Source: Heterodera schachtii
Taxonomy: Eukaryota > Nematoda > Chromadorea > Rhabditida > Heteroderidae
Direction of reading: 5' to 3'
Length of the DNA stretch: 64,000 nucleotides
NCBI GenBank assembly: GCA_023374025.1
Contig: SIJG01000046.1
Span: forward strand, 708,707-772,706
A program made the position numbers and the translations under genes. The notes under the pieces were generated by a model. It did not search any database. It was not told the DNA's origin and saw only the letters and a program-made list of their open reading frames with translations. Below are positions 21,301 to 34,439 of this stretch, piece after piece; the stretch's first letter is position 1, and every line of letters starts with the position of its first letter.

Positions 21301-22230
21301 TAACTTTTAATTGAATTGTTATTTTTTGCTTATATTTCAATAAAAAGGGATATTTTTTGGATTTTTTATTGGATCCTTTGGTTTTTATTTATTATTTTTC
21401 TCAATTTTAAATTTAATTATTTTATTATTTTCAGTTACGGTTTTAAATTTTATATGACTAATATTTTAAAAGATAACTTTTTCTTGCTTAGGCTCTAATT
21501 TATTGATTTCTTTTTTTGCGCCGCTTTTCATTTCTTTAATTTAATTATTAAACAAAGATTTTAATTTTATAATTTTGTAAATATCGAAAATAATTATTAA
21601 TTGTTTAAAATAATTTCATTGGAAATGAATTTTCATTTATTCAGATAAATGCTTTAGAATAATTTTTGAACATTTATTTATTTAATAATTTTGTTCTGTT
21701 CATTAATTTAGTGTAATGTTATTACATGAATTTAAAAATAAAAAGTATTTTTTATTTTATTTTGAAATGTTTATTTCTTATTTTTAGGCTTAAACAAGTT
21801 CAAGTGCCCAATTATTTGAAGTTTTTGAAGTGAATATTGATGATTAAGCTGTACTGATGCTGTTAATTACATTTAACCGAGTTGAATAATTTTTGTGATT
21901 TTGTTAATCATTATGTTTTTAAATTCTCTTTTATCAATTGATCAATTGAATTATGGTTTCTCACGCAGAAAATTTGTTTTATTTTTCCCAAATTGTTCAA
22001 AGATAATTATTAATGAAAATATAATTTTTTAATTCAATTTTGAATAATACTACAGATTCTTTTTTCTGGAAATATCCAGCTCATGTTTTTAATCTAAATA
22101 ATCTTTCTCAAACTGAAGTAATCAATAATAATGGTTTTAGAATTAATTATATTTTTAATTTGATTTATTTTAATTAAGCGCTGCAATTTATTATTTATAT
22201 AATATTTTTAAACTTAGGTTTTTCATTAAA
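18360..22230. other. AT-rich non-coding DNA
   Basis: Long A/T-rich stretch. The only longer frame (21316-21498) is F/I/Y-rich, as expected from T-rich DNA, and is not credible as a gene. A diverged sequence near 21958-22020 resembles 23535-23610. Confidence 0.5.
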
Positions 22231-22239
22231 CATGAAATA

Positions 22240-22490
22240 ATTTTGGTCACCAAAAATTCTGGTAAAAATTTTCTTAGAACCAACAAATTTATGAAAGCTT
22301 GATATCATTCTATAGCACTAAGTGTTTCCTACTAGCCTGCAAAATCTCAAAATTAGGTGAGCTAATAGAGAACTATTAGGGGATGTCGGATGATACAAAG
22401 AATGTTTAATTTGGTTGACATAGACAAAAGTTATGGGCAGTTTTTTGTTAAAAATTTTCATTTGATGGTTTTTATATAACGCCTTTTTTG
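22240..22490. mobile_element. Degenerate foldback MITE
   Basis: The two halves are diverged inverted repeats: a left series of AACAAATTTATG, TTGATATCAT and ACTAGCCTGC, against the complement of GAGCTAATAG, GATGATACAA and AATTTGGTTG. The same ordered words occur in the better-preserved foldback at 26690-27052, so the two belong to one family. Confidence 0.6.
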
Positions 22491-22499
22491 ATGGGTTTT

Positions 22500-24190
22500 A
22501 TACATATAACGAGTCAGCACCCACCATTCAATTAATTCGTTTTACATATTATTTTTAATGTATTTAAAATTGTTTTTTAATTTATATAATAATTATAATG
22601 ATAATAATTTTATATAATATTTTTTATGCATTCATTATAAGACTAATAAAAGTTAAAATTAGTTATTTATCTTTTCAAAATTTTCCAAAAATTGAAACTC
22701 TTAAATATATTTAAATAACGCTTAATTTATTTTAACTATTGCCACATTTTTTTTTCAAAATTCCAATGTTTTTCTTTTATAGATTGAAGATTAATTTTAA
22801 GGATAAATAATAAATTTTAATGATTTTTAGTTGACTGATTTTTCATTTTTTTCGTCAAAAATATACTTCCTTTATAAACATTAATACAATTTTTATATAA
22901 ATTTTAAATAATACTTTTAATAGAAAATACTAATTTACCAAACTGTTTCACTTTTTCTTTTGGAAAATAATATTTCGACATATTTATTGGTTTTATTTTT
23001 ATGCTTATTATTCGGCTTTGATTACAAATCTTGGCGTCATAAGAAAAAATTCTAACCCTTATTGTTGTCTATATTTTGTTTAACGGTATTACAGTTTTGA
23101 GTTTGTTACTTAATAATAAAAGAAAATATTATGTTTGCCATAGAATTTTTACTATTTATCCAGCAAAGATATAATTATATTATATCTGCTTCATACTGTT
23201 TTAATACTTATAATAAATGTATTTATTGTAGCTTTGTTAACGGGATATTTCTTTAAAAAATTTTTTCTGTGAATCTTAATATTTATTATTGGAAATCTTG
23301 GGCCTTTTCAAGTACAAATAAATAATTTTTAGTGTTTTGATGTATCAATATGGAAAATAGAAGAAATAAAATAATAATTTAACAAACTCACAGGATAATT
23401 TTTTTTCTTTTGCAGTTTCAGCTTAATTTTTTTTTTCTGAATTTATTTAATTTCAATTTTTATTGACTTGAATATATAAGGATTTTTTTTTGTGTGTGTT
23501 ATAAAAAGTTAATCAAATCATATTTACTGAATTATGGGCTCTCTCGCACGAAAAGTATTTATTTTTTTCTCCAAAATTGTTCAAAATGATAATGATTAAT
23601 GAAAATAGACAACAGAAAATAGTCGATGTAAAAAGAACAAATTTATAGTTAAAATTTAAAAATCAATTGTCAAATATAAAATGATTTAATTAGGTTTTGT
23701 TTTATTAATTTTCATTTTTGTTCAAAATTTTTCTATGTTATTAAATTTGAAGAATAAGAATAAATAATCTTTTCACTTAATTAAGTTTTCATATATAATA
23801 TTTATTTTTAAAAAATTTATTAATTTTATTTTCGTCAATAAATCTTGACGAATGCATAGGGTACGGAATCCTTTTTATGTTCGTTGTTCTGATCATTATA
23901 GTTTTCATTATTTATTTTCTTTTTATGTTATAGGTAACATTAAATATTTTGAATTAATGATTAAATTTTTTAATAGTATTTTGAATATTTTATAATTATT
24001 ATTATTTAAAATCAAAATATGCTTTAATAGTAATTATTATATATTATTGTAAAAGAATATACTTTATAAATAAGTTTTCATTTCAAATTTTTTGTCTCTT
24101 AATTATTAATTTTTCTTTTCAATGTATTTTAATTTTTTAAATATAATGTTTTAGACATATGTTACATCTATTAATAAATATGGCGGGTAC
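22500..24190. other. AT-rich DNA with a dispersed repeat
   Basis: No gene seen. About 150 bp around 23724-23855 recur in direct orientation at 57507-57648 (shared words include TTTTTCTATGTTATTAAATT type and CAATAAATCTTGAC). Confidence 0.5.
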
Positions 24191-24194
24191 ATGT

Positions 24195-24450
24195 CAACTC
24201 GCCGACGGACTAATCTTTTGTTCGTAACTTTTTTTCTTTTTCTACCAATTTTATAAAAAAAAGATGTGAACTTCATGAGTTTTATTTTCTAACTCTTTGG
24301 AGAATTATTTAATCGCTTAACATCTGCTTAATGATAGTTTCTAAACACTTAAAGCTTCCGAATAATATTAATTTTATAAAAATTGGTAGAAAAAGAAAAA
24401 AGTTACGAACAAAAGATTAGTTCGTCGGCGAGTCGTGCGTCGGCGAGTTG
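24195..24450. mobile_element. Foldback MITE, CAACTCGCCGACG ends
   Basis: The left arm (24195-24263) begins CAACTCGCCGACG and continues ACTAATCTTTTGTTCGTAAC. The right arm (24370-24450) is its near-perfect reverse complement, with one extra copy of the GTCGGCGAG end word. The loop is about 100 bp. ATGT occurs just left of the element and two bases right of it, a possible 4-bp duplication. No coding capacity. Confidence 0.85.
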
Positions 24451-24459
24451 AAATGTTCC

Positions 24460-26470
24460 CTAAATATGGCATTTGAATGATTCATGCGAATATCGCGTAA
24501 ATAAGATTTTTTTTAAAGATTATGAATAAATAAATAAAATTTTTCATTAGTTAAAATTTAAATTACGGTTTAAATTAAAAAAAAATTAAAGTATGGATTA
24601 TTAACAAAAAAGAAAATTCACTCTTTAGTGATTAGTTAATTTTGATCTCTATTCTTTGAACTCAAGTGAATACAATTGAAAACCGGAATAATAGAATTTT
24701 TGTAAGTTTAAAAATAATCGTACTAAATTTTAAGGGACATAATTTATATAGTTTTAATAAATAGGTAAAAAAATTCTAAAAGGTAAATAAAATAATAAAA
24801 TGGGATAGCATATTTAATAAAATGTTCAATTAAGCAATTTATTTTATTTAAATTCATTCTTCGATTTCTCTTTTCACAATTTTTTTGTTAATTACTAAGA
24901 TTTTTATTATATATCTTTCTTAATTATGTTGTGCAAATTCGTTTTTAATTTCTTAAACTCAATTATTATTTGAAAAAAATCTCTCTCTTAGAGAATGATT
25001 TTGCTGATCAAATTTTTTTATAATTGCTTGTGATATTTGAAACAATTACTTTCTTAATATTAAATTTTCTAAATGTTTCGTTAATTTTCGGTTAGTTTAA
25101 CATTTATTATTTATTTCGAGATTAAGACATTTCAAGAATTATTAAATTAACTTTTTTTGTATGTAAAAAGAAACCAATTTTGGATTAACTTTTTAAGTGT
25201 ATTTTGTTTTTTGCATTTATTTTTTGATTTTTTATTCTTTTTCTTCTCATTGTAACTAAAAATAAATGCTAATTTTAAAAATATAATTTATAATTTTTAT
25301 TTTAAAAATAATAATTTCTTTCTTCTTTATAAAATCGTTATGTTTTTTAATTAAATTAAATTTTTTTTTTGACTTTGAATTCTCGTCTCCTCCCTTGTGA
25401 TTTTCAAATTAGATTGTAAGCAAAAAATAAATAAATTTCGTTTTCAGAATTTTATTTTGTTAAATATTTTATGTATGAGAATTTTTATAAGATTTCATTA
25501 AGAAATTATTTTAAAAAGTCATTTTTAAAGGAAATGGATTCTATAATAAATAAAACAATTAAAAACGTCAGAAGACACAAAAAATAACAAAAAAAGAATA
25601 GAAAACCGTACAGAAAAAATTTCTGTTTTAAAACTTCAAAGCCTTAAAAAAATTATTAAATAAAATAAATGCCTATAATAAATAAATATTGTAATTTTTA
25701 TGGAATATGACGAAAAAACAAAAAAAATATTTATGTAAATAAGAGCAATGAATATTATTATTTTTGTTTCATTAAATGCATTAATTATTGGTTTTATTTA
25801 AGCTAAATCTCACGATGATTTTGATGAGTGTATGTCAAAACCATTTGCGTTTTAAGCATTAAATTTCAAATTTCAAACTTCTAATTTTAATTTTTTTTTT
25901 TTAACTTAACGTATTTTCCTTATTTTAATTAGTTCAAATGAATCTAAAATTTGCTTTTGCATTTTAATTAAATTTATATGTTTAAATATTGTCTCTTTTT
26001 AATTTATGCTTTTATTTGTAATTAAATAATTTTCAAATTACATATTCCAATTTTTATTTAATATGTAATTTCTACCAAAATTATATTTTTAGTAATAATT
26101 AATTTATCAATCGTTATTGTAATAGTATTTTATAGATAATTTTTTCATTTATTACTTTATGGTTTACTTCTCAAAATCAATATAATTTAATTTTTTATTT
26201 ATTTCTTTTTGTGGATTTTGTTTTTAAATTTCAATTGTTTTTGCTGATTTACTGATGATTGACCTCAATCCTATTCTGTCTCTCTCATATTTTTTTTTAA
26301 TTTTTATTTCTTTTATAGGGCCTTATAACTAGTTTTAAATACAATTTATTTTTATTAATAGAATATTAAAAATAAAAATTATTTGAACAATTTTAATTAG
26401 TGCATTTTTATAATACCATTTTGTCTATTTTAATTCCGAAATATATTGTCTTATTTTGAATATTTTTCTA
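24460..26470. other. AT-rich non-coding DNA
   Basis: Nothing recognisable was seen. Confidence 0.5.
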
Positions 26471-26477
26471 AAAAATT

Positions 26478-26663
26478 TTGTATACGAAAACGAGACGAAA
26501 AAGTGCATTCGTTCTGAAAGCGAAACACGTAACAAAAAATAAAAATTTGAAAACTGAAAACGAAACACAAAAAAAAAATGTTGCGGACAAAAATAAAAAA
26601 ATCACCGTTTTCGTACGAAACGAAAAACAAAATTTTGAGAACCGAAACCGAATGGTGGTGCTA
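26478..26663. mobile_element. Half element with ACGAAA motif array
   Basis: The motif ACGAAA or CGAAAC recurs about ten times, and the segment ends CCGAATGGTGGTGCTA at 26663, which in reverse complement starts TAGCACCACC, a plausible hAT terminus. No matching left end or target duplication was found. The 83-codon frame here (K/N/R-rich) results from the array. Confidence 0.4.
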
Positions 26664-26689
26664 TGTCAACCGACGAAAAGTGCAAATTT

Positions 26690-27052
26690 GGGCGACCGAC
26701 GAAAAGTGCATAATTTGCCAAAATTTTGAATAAATCAACTCATAACTTTGCTTAGACGCAACCAAATTGTTCAATCTTGGTATCATACGATAGCTCTTGA
26801 ATTGCTTTATTAGCATGCTAAAATTCAAAAAATTTTATTAAGTTTTACAAAAGTTCAAGTCAAAAAACAGGAAAAATTGTCATAACTTTTGAAAAAACAT
26901 TATAAAAAATTTTTTAAATTTGGCAAGCTAATAGCGCAATTCAAGGGCTATCGTATGATACCAAGATTGTGCAATTTGATTGGGTCTGAGAAAAGTTATG
27001 AGTTGTTTAGTCAAAAAGTTTGGCAAATTTTGCACTTTTCGTCGGTCGACCC
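26690..27052. mobile_element. Foldback MITE, CGACCGACGAAAAG ends
   Basis: Arms of about 160-180 bp (26690-26875 and 26880-27052) are inverted repeats, both containing CGACCGACGAAAAGTGCA, AACTCATAACTTT, TTGGTATCATACGATAGC and TTGAATTGC. An extra copy of the tip word lies just upstream at 26668. No coding capacity. Confidence 0.88.
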
Positions 27053-27059
27053 ACATTAA

Positions 27060-30000
27060 TCACAAATTTTTTTTTAAAGAAAATTTATTTGTTTTATTTA
27101 AATATTCTTGTCAGTTAATTGATTAATTTGATAGTTTCACGCCGCCATTTTTATGCAATTATTTTGTTGTCGATGCATCCTATTTTTAAACATCAAAACA
27201 ATAAAATTATCATTTAGTTTATGTAAAAAATTCTTTTAATTTTTTTTAAGATATTTTTTCATTAAATTTTCTTGACACCTCCCACATAATTAATTTTTTC
27301 TTTGCTAATCAGTTATTTTAAAATTATTATTTTTTGTATTATTTATAATTATACTATAATTTATTTTAATTTATTAAATTGTCAATTATTAGTCCTCTCA
27401 ATTTACCGATAATATTCGAACTAAAAATTGTCTAAATATGCATTTCTTAGACATTTTTAAGAAAATAATGAATTTTAGTTTAATTTTTTTTTTCTTTGAA
27501 ATTTTGGTTAGTTGTTAACAAATTTTTGTACAAAAATCTCAAAGTATTCCGTTAAATATTAAATTTTTCAGAAATAGCTTCATTATTTAACAGTTTAATT
27601 AAATTTATAAATTCAATCATATCGTAGATTTAATAAGTATAGCAAATTTTGTAAATTTTTCAACTTCCAGTTCATTCTGTCTAGATAAAAACCAAAAAGG
27701 TTAAGGAGAGTTTCTATATTTTTATAAAAATAAAATATAGAATGAAAAAATAATTTGCTTTTCAATATAATTGTTTAAATTATTATATTTATTTTGCTTA
27801 TGATTTATTCGATTATTTGTTTTAATTAAATTATTATTAATTTACATTTCATTAATGCATTATTTGATTGGTCATTTTGTAAAATGATTTTTTTTTATTA
27901 TTTTTATCACAGCATTAGAAGATTGAATATTTATTTATAAAATAGTTTTTGAATAATAATATTTATTATTTGCAATTTTTAGAGCTTTTTGTTCAAAATT
28001 TTTTAGAATAAAAAAAACAAATTTTCTTATAAAAATTATAATAATGAAATTTGAAAATAATCTCATTCAATTTGACGCTTTTTATTTAATTGTCTGTTTG
28101 TTTTTATTAATTTTTGAATATTTCTTTTATATTTCTCAAATATAACTTAGTTTTATAGTTTAATAACATGGTGTCAATTGTCGCAGACAAAACGTACGAG
28201 GTTCACCCATTCTTCGGCATTCTTATAAATTGTAAATTTTGCATGAAATTTTTACATTTAAATTGAATGAAACTATAAAAAATAATTGTTTCTGCTTATA
28301 TTTAATAATTATTTTTTATTAAAAAAAAGTAATTGGTCTTTTTCCTTATGTAATATCTGATAAGTTTTAAGTAGTTTTACATTTATATATTGAAAAAGTT
28401 TGAATTTTTTGCATGATTTAGAAGAGAAAAATGAAGATTCTATTTCATTAAAGGAAAAAAAAAGAAATTATATTTTGTTTTATGATTAAATTCAATAAAT
28501 TTTACTATTTTCTTTTTTTAAAATTTTTCTTTCTTGAAATCAACTCAATGTCTGCTTTAATTTAATTTTCTATCAAAAGAAAATGAATTTAGATAAAACT
28601 GTGCGATTCAGTTATTTTTTTATTTTTACTATTTATTCACTAAAAATAGAATAAATAATTTTATTTCTTCATAGTCTTTTTTAGTGATATTACTATTTTA
28701 TATTTGTATTCTCTTCCTTGGATTGTGTAAATTCAAAAATCTGTTCTAACAAATTTGTTTATTTTCTAAGGGTCGTTTTATTTAAAAATTATTAATTTTG
28801 AATTTTATTTATGTGTTTTAATTTAATTTTTATTTTTGTAAACAGAATTTATTAAAACACTTGTAGAAAATCCGATTAAAAATTTAACTTAATGCTTGGT
28901 TTTGTAAAGATATTTGTTTAATATAATTATGATTTTGATTTTTTAAGTTGCTTAATAAGAATAAATGATTATTTAAATTGAAACCTTTATAAGGATAAAT
29001 ATTATTGATAAATAATATTCTTTCTATCATAATTTTGAAAAAACTATTTATATTAATTAAAAAATAATAATTTTGCATTTCCTATAAATATTGTAATCAT
29101 TCTTTTTAACCTTTTGGAATGTTAATAAGGATCATATTTAAAGCAGAGCAATTAAAAAACAATCGAAAAATATTACTAAGAAAATTTAAAAAATTATTAA
29201 AAATTCAATTTTAAAAATCATTGGTATTAAAAGTAAAAAATAGCGAATAATAAATAATTAAAAAAAAATTAATATTAAAACATAAAATAAAAATTGCCTC
29301 TGTCACTAATGTTACAGCATTTTGTTTGGCTCCAATATTTGTTTTGGGTTTTTACTTTTTTATACTATTTTTATGAATCAGTTTTTTTCATTTCACTGTT
29401 TCTTTTAAATTTTATAAATCCAACGAAATAAAAAAATAATACTTTTGTTTTTATTTATTCTAATGTTAGAAAATGTTACATCAGCTTCATATAGATCAAA
29501 AGACAGATTTATATTCATAATAAATTATAACTTTTATTATTTCAAATTAAAAATAAATAAATAAAACGATTATTAAATCAGATTCTTATAAATTATTATT
29601 TTTTATTTAATTAACTTTCTCAAGTTTTGAATTTTTGTTTTTATTTTCAATAAGAAAATTTTCTTGCGCGCCTCCGCATTTATTTTTCGATTTTTCTCCA
29701 CTCTTTTCATTTTTTTTAATGGAATAATTTTATTAATTAAAATATTTATTTTTATTTTTATTACTTAAAAATTGTTTTTTTATTTAATTTTAAGCCGCTT
29801 AATCGGTTAATTACTTAGTAAATTAATTTTTAAGTTAAATTGAATTATATGCATCTTTTAAAAATAAATTAAAAATATTTTAATGACGGAAATATATTTC
29901 AATGTTTAATTAGTAAAATAAAAGTATTTATTTACTAAAATGATACTTTTTATTTTCAATATTAAAATTTTCGATTAAAAATGTTTTATTTATATTTCTT

Positions 30001-32750
30001 TAATTTTTCTTTTTCATTCCGTTTTTCAAAAAGATATAAATAATATTTATTTCCATATTTTATGAATATTTCGGTAATTTTTGTTAATTAAATTGAATTA
30101 TTAATAAAAGTTTGTCAAAAGCAAAGCAATGGATAAATTATAATTTTTTATATTTATTTACATTTCATCAACATTCCATTAAATAAAATTATTTTCTATT
30201 TAAAAATTACAAGAAATATCTTATCAAAAATATTGCCAAGAAGATTAATCCTGATTCGGTCATCAATGAATTTAGTTATTTAATTTTATAGATATAATCT
30301 ATGGCCTTAACACCAAATTTTAACAAATATTACCTAAATTTTAATATATTAATTTCATTTTTAGATTATCATATTAATACTTTTTTAGAAAGGTATTATT
30401 GATTAAAGATTCTCTATTAAAAAACTTTTATTTAATTCTGGTCAGCACTTTTGGAACAAAAGAATAAATCAATTAGAACATGAAAATTTATAATTAAAAA
30501 AAACAAGAAATGGATTTTATCATAATTGCAGCGCATTTGATTTAATTGAAATTATGATTTTTTTGAATTAATTATATAAATTCGTTTAAATTTTTTTATT
30601 ATTTGGAACTTGTTATATTTAAATAAAACATCAAAATTAATTTTATTTTTAAATTAAATCTTGTGGCCTATCTCATGTAAACTTACACGCGCAATTGTAA
30701 CTCATTTAATTTAATAAAAATGGTTTAATTAAATTTATTTATTATTCGAAAATAGTTTTAAAAAAAATTAATTAATTATTTTGAAATAAAAACAATAATT
30801 TATATTAAGAACGTTGGAATAAATTTACTTTTACCTTACATTAAATTTTATGTTTTGATCAAATAAAATAATATTATTAATCTATCATAGTTTTCTTATT
30901 ATATTTTGTTATATTATAGATTCATTTATTTTTATTAATGTTTCATTTATTCTGACTTATAATTTGCATAAGTTGTCCCCATTATATTTACTGTAAATAA
31001 CCATTTTTTATATAAATGTACACATTTTGATTTATAGCTTTTATTTTAATGTAAAATATCATCAACTATAGATGGGCTCCTTTTAAAAAGAATAATAAAA
31101 TGTAATTTTTTCAAAATAAGTTTTTTTAAGGTGCTAAAAATTGTGTTAATTTAATTTATTTTTTGATTTTAATTTTATTCCTTTTCATGTTTTAAATTAT
31201 TTTTTCATTTGTTAAATTTTACCGCCAAGTTAAATTCGTACGTTTTAATGAACCTTGGTTCTTCTATTTTTATTTTTATTTTTTGGTCTCACAATTCAAA
31301 TTAATAATACTAAACAATCAAATTTTTTTTATTGTTTTAATTTAATTAAATTATTTAAGTTTGTTTAAATATTTTATTAGTTTTCATTTGAATTAATTAA
31401 ATTATGCTTAGAAAATTCATTTAGCCTATAATATTTTAAATCTTGTGCGGAGCTTTTTGTGTTGTCGTCGAGCTGAATTGTTAATACTCTTTTATTTAAT
31501 TTTAAAAAATTATTGTATAAATTATTTGCTGCTTTAATATGCTATTACATTTATTTATGTTAACAGAATTTTCTTTCTTAATATTTAAATAAAGTTTTCA
31601 TTTTTAAATCACGGGCAAAACTAATTTTATGCACTGATGTGGGCATTCATTTTATCATTGTTTTCTTATCGGATCAAGCAGTTCAAAAAAATATTTCGTT
31701 TTATAAAATTTTTATATTTTGAAGCTAAAAAGAATTAAAATTGACTTTAATACATTTCTTATAAATTCAAAAATAGTTATTTGAAATTATTATAATGAAA
31801 CATTTTTAATCTGATTACTTATTAAAACGAAAATTTAACAAGAATTTTTGTAAAGGTTTAGGAATTTTGGCAACAAAAAACAAATTAAAAAAATATTTTT
31901 GAGTTTTAGAAAATATTCAAAAAGTTTTCGGATTTGAATTTTTCTTGCTTTATATAATTTCATATTAGTTTATAAAAATTTAAATATTATCTCTCAAAAA
32001 TTTATAGTGATTTTAAGATATTCTTTTTTAAATTTTACTATCTCTGTTTAATATTATTTAAATTATATATATAATTAATTTGAAATTCTCCTGTCCGTCC
32101 ATGGCATTCATTTTGCATACCAAAAAGAAACTTAAATTTGCTTTTTTAAAATTCCAGAAAGGTGATTATGATTTATTTCATTAATTTGTTTAATTAAAAA
32201 ACTTTCATTTAATTCATTAATTTCATTTTTTGATTGGTATTTTTATGCTTATCTCTTATTCTTTTGCTTTTTATATTAAATAATATTTAAATAGATTTTA
32301 ACGAATTTATGCTTACGTATTTACTGATTTAATTATTGATTCGATAAAAAAATTTATTAGCAATTGATCACATGATCTGAGCAAACATTTTATTAATTTT
32401 CTATTGTTATTTTTGTATGAAATTTAATAAATTATTTTTGTCTCTTACGATAATTACTTTTTATATTAATTATTTTTATATGTCTAATTCATTTCATGTG
32501 TATTTCTCTTTTACCTAATAGTAGTTTTATTATAAATTTTATAGGATTCATGATGTTAATTGTTAAAATAATGCTAAATAATTAATAATTCACTAATATA
32601 AAAGAAAAAATTTTTAGTTAAACTTTGCATTTGTTATTTTGTATGTAATTTTAACAATTTACTTTAAAATCTTTTAGCAATTCCAATCAAATTTTTCAAA
32701 ATTTTTATCCAAAAATTCCTTTTACTTAAAAATTTGCTCAAAAATTGCAA
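27060..32750. other. AT-rich non-coding DNA
   Basis: No gene, RNA or clear element seen. The 64-codon minus-strand frame at 28884-29078 is I/N/F/L-rich and not credible. Confidence 0.5.
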
Positions 32751-32770
32751 AAATGTAGTCATTTTTTGCT

Positions 32771-32830
32771 GAAAATCTGCTAACAAATTTCACTCAAATT
32801 TTCAAAATTTGCCACGGCGGCGCCTAATAA
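32771..32830 (+). repeat. Dispersed GGCGGCGCCTA motif family, copy
   Basis: AATCTGCTAACAAATTTCAC, CAAATTTTCAAAATTTG, then CGGCGGCGCCTA. Related copies lie at 14756-14800, 33825-33900 and 50506-50575. Confidence 0.7.
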
Positions 32831-33120
32831 TTAAAAGTCATTATTTATTTTATTTAAAAAATTTGTTCAAAATAAAGTTATTTTGGGCAAAATATGTTAA
32901 GAAAAGGCAAAAAATTTGCAAAAAATTTTCCTAGGCACTAGAAACATTTGAATCATAACTTTACATGTCACCAGAAATGTTGATTCCGGGTATAATATAC
33001 TTATAAATTGAATTTTAGACCAAAAACTTATTTTATCTAGACTTTTTTTAAATTTGTCGCAAAACTAACTTATTTTAAAAAAAAAATCAGTTTAAAAAAT
33101 TGGTTTTCATAAATTCACGT

Positions 33121-33226
33121 CAGGGTCAATTCTTAGGAAATGCCAAAAAAGGCACTTAATGCACGAAAATCCCGAAAAGGCAAAAAAAGGCATAATAAAA
33201 GTCAACATAGAAGTCTCAATACAAGC
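33121..33226 (+). repeat. AAAAGGCAC motif repeat with shared tail
   Basis: Begins CAGGGTCAATTC, then repeated AAAAGGCAC and GCACGAAAATCCC, ending GGCATAATAAAAGTCAACAT. The tail is shared with 44712-44866, and its start with 54830-54855. Probably one end of a hAT-like family. Confidence 0.6.
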
Positions 33227-33292
33227 GGAAAAAAATAGAACTAAATTATACAAAATTCAAAATAAACTTGATAAATTGTAATTATTCTTTTA

Positions 33293-34436
33293 TTTAAAAT
33301 TAGAGATCGGCTACGGACCGGATCCGTATACGTATTTTTACGGATCCGTAGTCCGTAATACGTATTTTTTTCGGCCGATACGTATTTTTACGTATTACGG
33401 ATTTTCCGTATTTTTAGTACGTAAGTACGTAATCCGTATCGATGTGAAGTACGTAATACTGATACTGATCCGTATAAATTATGATACGTATTACGGACTA
33501 TTTTTTTGGCGTTTTATAAGGTGAAATGGAGTAATTTTTTAAATTTTGTGTTGTCAATTCGCCAAAATTTAGGGTCTACTCCGTAAAATTTTCGATGAAA
33601 ATCGAAAAAGCACTGGAAATATGGGAAAATTACTAAATTTTAAAATAGCAAAATTTTATGCCAAAAAACTCAAAATCTTTGCGTTATTGAATTGCAATTC
33701 GTTGAAATTTAACGAAATTATATTTCATTTTTCCAATTTATAAATTTTTCTAAATTATAGATATTTTATAAAAATTTTTCAATGAAATTCATGAAATGTT
33801 AAAAAGCGCAAGTTTACTCATTTTTGGTGTAAATCTGTTAACAATTTGCAATCAAATTTTAAAAAATTTCCCGGCGACGCCTATCGGCACCGCCGGATCA
33901 CACCCCCCTCCCTGTTTCCAAAAAGTTTTTTAAACAGCGCGCCGCAAAAAAATTGAGGTGAAAAGCAAAAATGGTCATGTCAGAAAAATTTTTGAGCATT
34001 TTTTATATCGTAAAATTTTGGCCTCGGCGGAGGTGGGGAGGATATTTCGTATTCATAAAGCAGGTATGTATTTCTAATCCACCTTCCTCCTGTCCATGTA
34101 TGATTAATATTAAAAATTACTGAAAATTTACCCTAACTTCAATTTGTTGTTAATTTTTTGTTATCTTGAATTTTGTTGCTTAGAATAGATACTTAATTTG
34201 TTAGAAAAAATCTCTAGCTTTAACATTCAAGATTTATATTTTATTAAACCAATTTTTACCAAAAAAGAAAAAAATACTTATCCGTATACGGATCTGTATT
34301 TTTCCTGGATACGTATTTTTACGTACTACGGATTTTCCGTATTTTTAGTCCGTAAATACTTAATCCGTATCGATGTCAAGTACGTAATACTGATACTTAT
34401 CCGTATTTTCGCAAAATGCCGATCTCTATTTAAAAT
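33293..34436. mobile_element. Non-autonomous hAT-like element with TACGTATT arrays
   Basis: The element is 33301-34428 (1128 bp). It has the perfect 11-bp inverted terminal repeat TAGAGATCGGC…GCCGATCTCTA and a perfect 8-bp target duplication TTTAAAAT (33293-33300, 34429-34436). Near each end is a 96-bp block (33380-33475 and 34311-34406) rich in ACGTATT, CCGTAT and ACGGAT; the two blocks are in direct, not inverted, orientation. The interior holds a copy of the GGCGACGCCTATCGG motif. No transposase frame; the longest is 83 codons and overlaps the array. Confidence 0.92.
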
Positions 34437-34439
34437 ATT

